Assembly: GCF_004362045.1 (NCBI RefSeq)
Contig: NZ_SNWX01000031.1
Coordinates: forward strand, 1-38,440
Source: Halanaerobium saccharolyticum
GTDB taxonomy: Bacteria; Bacillota; Halanaerobiia; Halanaerobiales; Halanaerobiaceae
DNA: 38,440 nt
Direction: 5' to 3'
In this document: positions 33,301-38,440 of the stretch, piece after piece
How positions within the stretch are numbered: position 1 is the stretch's first letter
How the letters are laid out: each line of letters starts with the position of its first letter
Notes under the pieces: generated by a model
Database searches by the model: none
The model's input: only the letters and a program-made list of their open reading frames with translations
Told to the model about the DNA's origin: nothing
Program-made: the position numbers and the translations under genes

Positions 33301-33808
33301 TTCTTTATATACTAAATTATTAGAAGGAACCATTGAAGAACTTAAAGGTAAATCAGAGCAAGAAAAAATCGAAGTGGAAATTGATCTCAGCCTGGATGCT
33401 TATATTCCAGATGATTACATTAAATATGAAGCTAGAAAAATCGAGATTTATAAGAAAATCAAATCTATTGAAAAAGAAGAAGATGCCCTGGATACTATTG
33501 ATGAATTAATTGATAGATTTGGTGAGCCACCTGTAGAGGTAATGCGTCTGGTTAATACAGCCAGGCTGAAGTTTATAGCTGCTGAATTAAATATTGTCTT
33601 AATTAAAGAAGATAACGGCAAAATAAAATGTCAATTCCTCAGTCCAGAAGTAGTTGATGGCAGTAAATTAGTTGAATTCAGCAAAAAATACAGAAGAAAA
33701 ACAAAAATTAAATCTGCTAAAAAACCACAGATGCTAATTAAAATTGATGATCCTGAAAATATAGACAAACAATTATTAAAAATGTTAAAAGATCTTAAAA
33801 ATATATAA
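30326..33808 (+). CDS. mfd: Transcription-repair coupling factor
   Basis: 1160 aa. Removes stalled RNA polymerase and recruits UvrA. N-terminal UvrB-like domains (DNA-damage module, EELLPHEQ-like EEEILPHEQ), a CarD-like RNAP-interaction domain (about 490-570: GNYVVHENHGIGKYLG), then a RecG-like helicase with Walker A GDVGYGKTE (about 650), DEEQRFG (about 750), LTATPIPRT and the TRG region VGRTNR. A C-terminal D7 domain follows. ATG at 30326 with AAGGAG. Conserved neighbour of pth. Confidence 0.97.
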   Translation: MNFKDLLLENQKFKKIAKNINASTQSISGLSGSRISYFAVNFLKKAEKDIVFFLPDNYYLQQMQEDLIRLIGKDEFLVFPEEEILPHEQLMPDLTTMSERTKVLTELVFSIDQKKKIILTTPAAVFKKLPPKDIYQSKSINIKTGSELNVDQLRQQLFALGYKREEMVEAPGQYSIRGGIIDVFTLLDEQPFRIELFGDEVDSIRKIDLTAQRSKKEVAQITIPPFANLVIDEDVVNRAYPKLEAAYSNAVAKLMANNYQEEASYLREKAKKMLEDLKEKHRFPGFEQFLPFYYEETANFFDYLEASIIFAVRPHKMEQLTHEYYQEITETHTRLLEQGMVFPEYLDNFITENEFETEITKNRVVDIKSEFEDQQAAENDIHFNTSSLEPFHGQLELFSDKIMELLQKKYRIAITLNSASKKRRVKMFLEEKNLVVGDNFDESRIVIFPDSLAEGFVFDDIKLAVFSDKEVFGNEQKKKRKIGDFEEGVEISSIDDLKAGNYVVHENHGIGKYLGVKTLEIQGQHKDYLVLKYAGEDKLYVPTEKIHLVQKYIGSDAGNPKLYKLGSSDWKKVKEKVQKSVEEMAVGLLELYAERETLTGYQFSEDDVWQQEFEDAFPFEETPDQKEAITDVKSDMESEKPMDRLLCGDVGYGKTEVAIRAAFKAALDSKQTAVLVPTTILAQQHYNTFSERIEEFPVRVGMLSRFNTAAEQRKTLKRLIKGEIDILIGTHRLLSKDVIFDDLGLLIIDEEQRFGVTHKEKLKNLKRNVDVLTLTATPIPRTLHMALVGVRDMSLIETPPENRYPIRTFIKEHNKELIASAIRRELAREGQVYFVHNRVKDIEKTAGKLQKLMPEAKIAVAHGQMNEKRLEKIMYDFYHHKFDILVCTTIIETGLDIPNVNTIIINHADKMGLSQLYQLRGRVGRTNRIAYAYLLYERDRILPEVAEKRLEAIKEFSSLGSGFKIAMRDLEIRGAGNLLGPEQSGHIAAVGFSLYTKLLEGTIEELKGKSEQEKIEVEIDLSLDAYIPDDYIKYEARKIEIYKKIKSIEKEEDALDTIDELIDRFGEPPVEVMRLVNTARLKFIAAELNIVLIKEDNGKIKCQFLSPEVVDGSKLVEFSKKYRRKTKIKSAKKPQMLIKIDDPENIDKQLLKMLKDLKNI

Positions 33809-33864
33809 TTCTGGATGATTATAGAAAAATAATTAAAATAAGAAATTATAAAAGGGTGGAAATA

Positions 33865-35496
33865 ATGTCGAAAAACACAAAACAGGGTAGTTTTATAAAG
33901 GGAGCGGCTATTCTGACAGCGGCCGGGTTGGCTGCCCGGGTAATGGGTTTTGGTTATCGAGTAATTTTAACCAGAATCATTGGTGCGGAAGGAATGGGAC
34001 TTTATCAGATGGCCTATCCGATTTATACTGTTTTACTGGTTGTTTCCCGTTCTGGTATTCCTGTTGCTCTGGCCAAACTGATTGCAGATAAAATAGCAGC
34101 TGATAAGAAAAAAGAAGCATATAAGATATTTAAAGTTGCCAGAAAGATGAGTTTTATAGTTGGTTTAGTAATTTCAATAATTATGGCACTCTCAGCCAGG
34201 CCTTTAATTTCGATTCTTTCACTTGATCCCAGATCATATTATGCAGTTCTGGCAATTTCACCGGCGATTTTTGTAGTTTCAATTATGGCTTCTTATCGCG
34301 GCTTTTTTCAGGGGCTGCAGGATATGGTTCCCACAGCAAAGTCACAGATTTTAGAACAATTTATTCGGATGTTTACTATGGTAGGTCTGGTTGTCTTTTT
34401 AGTTCCCTATGGACTGAATTATGCAGCTGCAGGAGCCAGTTTTGGAGCTGTCAGTGGGGCTTTCGGAGGACTTTTGATCCTCTTATATATTTATGCAAAA
34501 AGACGAGAAAAAATATTTAGTTTTTTAGAGGATGGTTCTGATTCAGTCGAATTAAGTACTAAAAATGTAGTTAAAAGAATTGTTTTTTTAGGTGTCCCGA
34601 TTACTTTAGGGGCTCTTGTAATGCCTTTGATGAGCCTTGTTGATTTAATTTTTGTTCCCAACAGACTGCAGGCTGCAGGTTATATGGTTAGCGAGGCGAC
34701 TGCATTATATGGAATGTTTGCTGCTGTAGCAATGCCTTTAGTTAACTTTCCAACCATTATTACTGTTTCCTTATCGGCTAGTCTGGTGCCATCTATTGCC
34801 GAGGCTTTTACTCTTGGTAAGGAAAAGTTGATTAAGTATCGGACCCAGACAGCTTTAAGATTAACTATTTTAATTTCTTTACCTGCTGCTGCTGGTCTTT
34901 TTCTGCTGGCAGAGCCGCTGACAGAGATAATTTTTGCTGAACCCGGGGCCGCTGTTCCTCTGCGCTTTGTTGCCTGGGGAGTAGTTTTTATTGCTCTTCA
35001 GCAGACCAGTACTGGAATTTTAAATGGAATTGGTAAAACATCTATTCCAGCTCGCAATTTGATGATCGGGGCTGTTTTTAATGGTTTCATTAATTATACT
35101 CTAACTGCAGTACCTGCTTTTGGAATTAGAGGTGCAGCTTTAGGGACCACAATTGGTTTTGCAATTGCAGCCTTTTTAAATTTATATTACGTAAAGAAAG
35201 AAAGTGGTTTTATAATTGATGTTAAATCAATGATTTTAAAACCTGTCTTTTCAGTAGCTTCAATGATGCTTTTTGTTAAATTATTTTATGATTTTTTATT
35301 TAGTCTACTCCAAAATGAGCAGATTAGTTATGCCTATCAGATAACGATGTTTGTTACTGTAGCGGCAGCAGCTTTATTTTATTTTGTTATTTTATTATTG
35401 CTGAAGGAAATTAAATATCGAGATTTGGCTGTCATACCTGTTTTTGGAGTTAAACTGGCCCGTTTATTAAAAAGACTGGGTTTTTTAAAAGATTAA
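33865..35496 (+). CDS. SpoVB/YabM-like polysaccharide flippase (MOP superfamily)
   Basis: 543 aa from the ATG at 33865 with AAAGGGTGG upstream. About 14 membrane segments; RVMGFGYRVILTRIIGAEGMGLYQMAYP is the family N-terminus. Related proteins (MurJ/Amj-class, SpoVB) flip lipid-linked wall precursors or spore-cortex precursors. It occupies the yabM slot between mfd and mazG, where Bacillus also has spoVT; spoVT is absent here. Whether it serves growth or sporulation cannot be told. Confidence 0.9.
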   Translation: MSKNTKQGSFIKGAAILTAAGLAARVMGFGYRVILTRIIGAEGMGLYQMAYPIYTVLLVVSRSGIPVALAKLIADKIAADKKKEAYKIFKVARKMSFIVGLVISIIMALSARPLISILSLDPRSYYAVLAISPAIFVVSIMASYRGFFQGLQDMVPTAKSQILEQFIRMFTMVGLVVFLVPYGLNYAAAGASFGAVSGAFGGLLILLYIYAKRREKIFSFLEDGSDSVELSTKNVVKRIVFLGVPITLGALVMPLMSLVDLIFVPNRLQAAGYMVSEATALYGMFAAVAMPLVNFPTIITVSLSASLVPSIAEAFTLGKEKLIKYRTQTALRLTILISLPAAAGLFLLAEPLTEIIFAEPGAAVPLRFVAWGVVFIALQQTSTGILNGIGKTSIPARNLMIGAVFNGFINYTLTAVPAFGIRGAALGTTIGFAIAAFLNLYYVKKESGFIIDVKSMILKPVFSVASMMLFVKLFYDFLFSLLQNEQISYAYQITMFVTVAAAALFYFVILLLLKEIKYRDLAVIPVFGVKLARLLKRLGFLKD

Positions 35497-35515
35497 TTAT
35501 ATTTTAATAATTATC

Positions 35516-35524
35516 TGATATAAT
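35516..35524 (+). promoter_or_regulatory. Extended -10 promoter candidate for mazG
   Basis: TG at 35516-35517, one base, TATAAT at 35519-35524; no good -35. It is 39 bp before the mazG start. Confidence 0.4.
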
Positions 35525-35562
35525 TTAATTGTCATAGTTGTCAATTTTAAGGAGGAAAAACT

Positions 35563-36441
35563 TTGGATAGCAGAAATCGAAAATTAATTCTGGAAGAATT
35601 AGATAAATTAATAGAAGTAATGTCAGTTTTGAGAGGTCCAGATGGCTGTCCCTGGGATAAAAAACAGGATTATTATTCACTAAAAGAAAATATTATTGAA
35701 GAAGCTTATGAAGTTGTAGAAGCTCTGGAAAAAAATGATATTCCGGCTTTTAAAGAGGAACTGGGAGATCTTCTGCTGCAGGTTGTATTTGAATCACAGA
35801 TCGCCTATGAAAAAAGTGATTTTGATTTAGCTGATGTAGCAAAAGTTTTAAGAGAAAAACTTATTCGTCGTCATCCACATGTTTTTGCGGATGTAAAAGT
35901 GGATGGTTCTGAAGAAGTGTTAAGGAACTGGGAGAAAATTAAGCAGGAGGAAAAATCAGAAAAAAATCAACTTAATTCTCTGCTGGATAAATTTAATCAG
36001 GGACAGAGTGCTTTAAATCAAGCTTATGATATTCAAAAAATTGCTGCTGAAGTTGGGTTTGATTGGAATAATTTAGAGCCTGTGCTTGATAAAATAGAAG
36101 AAGAGTTTGGGGAATGCAAGGAAATTATTGGAGCTAATCCTGATAATACCTTATTTGCTGATCAGAATTTAAATATTGAAGAACAGAAAGAATTGGAAGC
36201 TGAAATTGGAGATTTGCTTTTTGCTGTAGTTAATCTGGCTCGATTTAAGAAGATCAACCCGGAAATTGCATTATTAAAGACTATTTCTAAGTTTAAAAAT
36301 AGATTTAAATTTATAGAGCAGAGAATTATTGATGAAAAGGCAGAATTTGAGGATTATAGTTTAGAGCAGCTGGATGAAATTTGGAATCAGGCTAAAAAAG
36401 AAGAAAAGAAATTCAATCAACAGGAGGATTATCAAAGATGA
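35563..36441 (+). CDS. mazG: Nucleoside triphosphate pyrophosphohydrolase MazG
   Basis: 292 aa with two MazG domains: the first has CPWDKKQDYYSLKENIIEEAYEVVEA and EELGDLLLQV; the second has EAEIGDLLFAVVNLAR. Hydrolyses NTPs to NMPs, clearing non-canonical nucleotides. TTG start at 35563 with AAGGAGG. Lacks the N-terminal tetrapyrrole-methylase domain of Bacillus YabN (which is about 490 aa). Overlaps the next gene by 4 bp (ATGA). Confidence 0.94.
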   Translation: MDSRNRKLILEELDKLIEVMSVLRGPDGCPWDKKQDYYSLKENIIEEAYEVVEALEKNDIPAFKEELGDLLLQVVFESQIAYEKSDFDLADVAKVLREKLIRRHPHVFADVKVDGSEEVLRNWEKIKQEEKSEKNQLNSLLDKFNQGQSALNQAYDIQKIAAEVGFDWNNLEPVLDKIEEEFGECKEIIGANPDNTLFADQNLNIEEQKELEAEIGDLLFAVVNLARFKKINPEIALLKTISKFKNRFKFIEQRIIDEKAEFEDYSLEQLDEIWNQAKKEEKKFNQQEDYQR

Positions 36442-37586
36442 AAAGAAAGTTTATTACTATTTCGATTATTAGTATTTTATTTTGCTTGGCAATATTAACA
36501 CCAGCAGCAGCTTTTGATGTTGTGACAGATTCGGCCATTTTATTAGAAGCGGAAACTGGACAGGTATTATTTTCGAAAAATGCAGATCGGAAATTACCAC
36601 CAGCCAGTGTTACCAAAATAATGACTTTGTTAATTGCTATGGAAAAGCTGGAAGCGGGAAGGGTTTCTCTGGATGATAAAGTAACAATTAGTAGATACGC
36701 AGAATCAATGGGAGGGTCTCAGATTTTTTTGGCCGCCAATACTCAGGTGAAATTGGAAAAGTTACTTAAGGCAGTAACCATTGCTTCCGGAAATGATGCC
36801 AGTGTAGCTGTGGCAGAATATATTGCCGGTACATATAGTAATTTTATAGCAATGATGAATGATAAAGCAGAAAAATTGGGTATGGATTCAACAAATTTTT
36901 CTAATTCTACAGGTCTTCCTACCGCAAATCATTATTCTACAGCGCGAGATATTTCTATTATGGCACGAGAATTAGTTAAGTATCCCCAGGTATTAGAATG
37001 GGCTTCAATCTGGACTGAAACTATACAACTTCCAAATCGGAAAGCCATGCTGGTTAATACAAATAGTTTAATTAATAAATATCCGAGTATGGATGGTTTA
37101 AAAACAGGACATACTCAGGAAGCAGGTTTTTGTCTTGCTTCAACTGCTAAAAAAGGAGATACGCGTTTAATTTCTGTTGTTTTGCAGGGAGATACTCTTC
37201 AAGAAAGAGAAGAAGCAACGATTAGACTATTGGATTATGGTTTTAATGCTTTTTCCAAAAGGCAGATTGCCGCTGCAGGAGATCAAATCCAGAACATTCC
37301 AGTGGCTGAATCAGCAGATAAAGTTGCAGTAGGAGAAGTAGGGAAGGATTTATATGTAATGGTTCAAAAGGGACAGGAAAGTGAAATTTCTCAGGAAGTG
37401 GAAGTTAAAGATGATTTAAAGGCTCCAATTAAAAAAGGAGGCGTACTTGGTAAATTAACAGTTTATAGTGGAGATGAAGTGATTTCCTCTGTTGATGTTA
37501 TTGCACCACAAAAAATAGAACGAGCTAATATAGTAATTAGATTATGGAGAACAACACTTAATTTTGTTCAGGGATTATTCACATAA
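36438..37586 (+). CDS. D-alanyl-D-alanine carboxypeptidase (penicillin-binding, S11 family)
   Basis: 382 aa. Trims the terminal D-Ala of peptidoglycan stem peptides in the periplasm. Sec signal peptide (1-25, AAA near 23-25); catalytic SVTK (57-60), SGN (117-119) and KTG (222-224); a C-terminal PBP5-type beta domain and an amphipathic tail (RANIVIRLWRTTLNFVQGLF) for membrane attachment. DacA/DacF type. ATG overlaps the mazG stop, so translation is coupled. A terminator follows, then the rRNA promoter array. Confidence 0.93.
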   Translation: MKRKFITISIISILFCLAILTPAAAFDVVTDSAILLEAETGQVLFSKNADRKLPPASVTKIMTLLIAMEKLEAGRVSLDDKVTISRYAESMGGSQIFLAANTQVKLEKLLKAVTIASGNDASVAVAEYIAGTYSNFIAMMNDKAEKLGMDSTNFSNSTGLPTANHYSTARDISIMARELVKYPQVLEWASIWTETIQLPNRKAMLVNTNSLINKYPSMDGLKTGHTQEAGFCLASTAKKGDTRLISVVLQGDTLQEREEATIRLLDYGFNAFSKRQIAAAGDQIQNIPVAESADKVAVGEVGKDLYVMVQKGQESEISQEVEVKDDLKAPIKKGGVLGKLTVYSGDEVISSVDVIAPQKIERANIVIRLWRTTLNFVQGLFT

Positions 37587-37663
37587 ATTATTTATAGCAG
37601 ATAGAGATTGCTTATTTATTGATTTTAAAATAAAATTTTATATTTAGATTTCAGAAAACAGAG

Positions 37664-37704
37664 CTCATTCAATAATTTTACTTGAATGGGTTTTGTTTTC
37701 TTTT
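37664..37704 (+). terminator. Terminator after the carboxypeptidase gene
   Basis: CTCATTCAA (37664-37672) pairs with TTGAATGGG (37682-37690, one G:T), followed by a T-rich tract. Confidence 0.8.
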
Positions 37705-37733
37705 AAAATATTTAAATTTTTTTAAAAAAATTC

Positions 37734-37762
37734 TTGACAGTATATAAATTAAATGTTACTAT
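37734..37762 (+). promoter_or_regulatory. rRNA promoter P1
   Basis: TTGACA 37734-37739, 17 bp, TACTAT 37757-37762, extended TG, AT-rich UP-like tract upstream. Seven bases later: GTTGC. Confidence 0.75.
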
Positions 37763-37826
37763 ATTAAACGTTGCAGCAATAATTATTTCTGCTTCTAATA
37801 TCTTAACAAAAAATCCTCTTCAACTC

Positions 37827-37855
37827 TTGACAAAAGAGCGGTTTGATGTTATGAT
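37827..37855 (+). promoter_or_regulatory. rRNA promoter P2
   Basis: TTGACA 37827-37832, 17 bp, TATGAT 37850-37855, extended TG. Seven bases later: GTCGC. Confidence 0.85.
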
Positions 37856-37920
37856 AATGTATGTCGCTGAAAAGTTATGAATCATAATTTTCTGGCCGAC
37901 AAAATTATCTTAAAAAGTTC

Positions 37921-37949
37921 TTGACAAAGCAAAAAGAGATTGATAAGAT
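37921..37949 (+). promoter_or_regulatory. rRNA promoter P3
   Basis: TTGACA 37921-37926, 17 bp, TAAGAT 37944-37949, extended TG. Seven bases later: GTCGC. Confidence 0.85.
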
Positions 37950-38120
37950 AATAAGCGTCGCACAAATAATTTCCGCCAAAGATTGAGTGATAAATTGATC
38001 ATAAGCTGGGGATTTAAAGAACTCAAGTTTTGAAGCTCAAATATTTCTTTTCTTTATATATAAGAGAAAAAGCAGAGTTTTGAAGCGGAGAAAACTTTTG
38101 AAAGTTTTTCTAAAAAGTTC

Positions 38121-38149
38121 TTGACAAAGTGAGGCACAGTTGATAAGAT
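38121..38149 (+). promoter_or_regulatory. rRNA promoter P4
   Basis: TTGACA 38121-38126, 17 bp, TAAGAT 38144-38149, extended TG; same flanks as P3 (AAAAAGTTC before, GATAAGATA at the -10), exactly 200 bp downstream. GTCGC seven bases later. Confidence 0.85.
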
Positions 38150-38156
38150 ATTAAAT

Positions 38157-38440
38157 GTCGCTGATAAATAAATGCGGCAGAAACAAAAGCAGAAAACATT
38201 ATCTCTAAACAGGAATAAATATATTATTCGCTGCCCTCAATGGGCAAGTCCGAAAATATTAATTTGTTCTATAAAAGAGATTTTGTGCGAAGGGGTCAAT
38301 CCCCGAGCAAGGCGCTAACCTTTTTGTTTAAAAAAGAAAGCGCGTTGAACCTTGAAAATTAAACAGCAAGCCAACGTTAATATACTTTGAGTGTTAAAAC
38401 TTAAAAGTAATTATAGTTTAAAGCTTATATTAAATAATAT
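38157..38440 (+). other. rRNA operon leader with boxA-like site (16S gene expected beyond the window)
   Basis: No ORF. Small stems: TGCCC/GGGCA (38232-38246) and GGGG/CCCC (38292-38304), both closing the same TCAAT loop, and GCGCT/AGCGC (38312-38343). A boxA-like TTGAACCTTGAAAATT follows at 38345-38360, a typical antitermination leader upstream of 16S. No 16S sequence (no GAGTTTGATC) is reached before 38440. Confidence 0.6.

Noticed and set aside
38288-38306. T-arm-like GGGGTCAATCCCC as part of a tRNA
   Set aside because: No acceptor stem, anticodon arm or TTCRA loop fits around it; it is a simple leader hairpin.
1-38440. CRISPR arrays, prophage, transposase genes or integrases
   Set aside because: No regularly spaced repeats and no such proteins are seen on either strand.

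Overview
The window looks like chromosome of an anaerobic, low-GC, diderm Firmicute, most likely a member of the Halanaerobiales (Halanaerobium-like). This is an inference from AT-rich DNA, acidic proteins (especially the L25 tail), a monomeric [FeFe] hydrogenase, Firmicute gene order (tatD, rsmA, veg, ispE, spoVG, glmU, prs, ctc/L25, pth, mfd, spoVB-like, mazG), and a PstS with an ordinary signal peptide and no lipoprotein cysteine. All recognised genes are on the + strand.

Layout. 1-5345: a 173-bp palindromic element, tatD, a Gfo/Idh/MocA oxidoreductase, rsmA, a [2Fe-2S] protein overlapping an [FeFe] hydrogenase gene, and veg. 5465-18573: a phosphate/arsenic block with a Na+/Pi cotransporter, a GrpB-family gene behind a second large palindromic repeat, phoP-phoR, an arsenic set (ACR3 efflux pump, ArsR, ArsP-like permease, thioredoxin-like protein), and pstS-pstC-pstA-pstB-phoU. 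Two related perfect palindromes bracket the acr3-arsR-permease segment. 18744-21503: an ABC exporter and two PspC/LiaI-like membrane proteins. 21603-26180: ispE, a glnR-glnA-ECF transporter-AIR synthase-like run, and spoVG. 26394-37586: glmU, prs, L25, pth, mfd, a SpoVB-like flippase, mazG and a D,D-carboxypeptidase. 37587-38440: no gene, but four tandem strong promoters and a structured leader with a boxA-like site, as expected just upstream of an rRNA operon whose 16S gene would lie beyond the window.

How it works together. The backbone is the Bacillus yabD-to-yabN housekeeping order, with accessory blocks inserted between rsmA and veg, between veg and ispE, and between ispE and spoVG. The phosphate genes form a coherent regulon: PhoR/PhoP sense and regulate, the Pst system and the Na+/Pi carrier import, and PhoU links transport to signalling. 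Four PhoP-box-like hexamers at exact 11-bp steps precede pstS. Arsenic export lies next to phosphate uptake, which fits arsenate entering as a phosphate mimic, although no arsC-type arsenate reductase is present here.

I did not find a clearly new multi-gene system. The items most worth a second look are the non-coding structures (two large palindromic elements, the covarying palindrome pair, the Pho-box array, the quadruple rRNA promoter array) and the ECF/AIR-synthase-like pair attached to glnRA.
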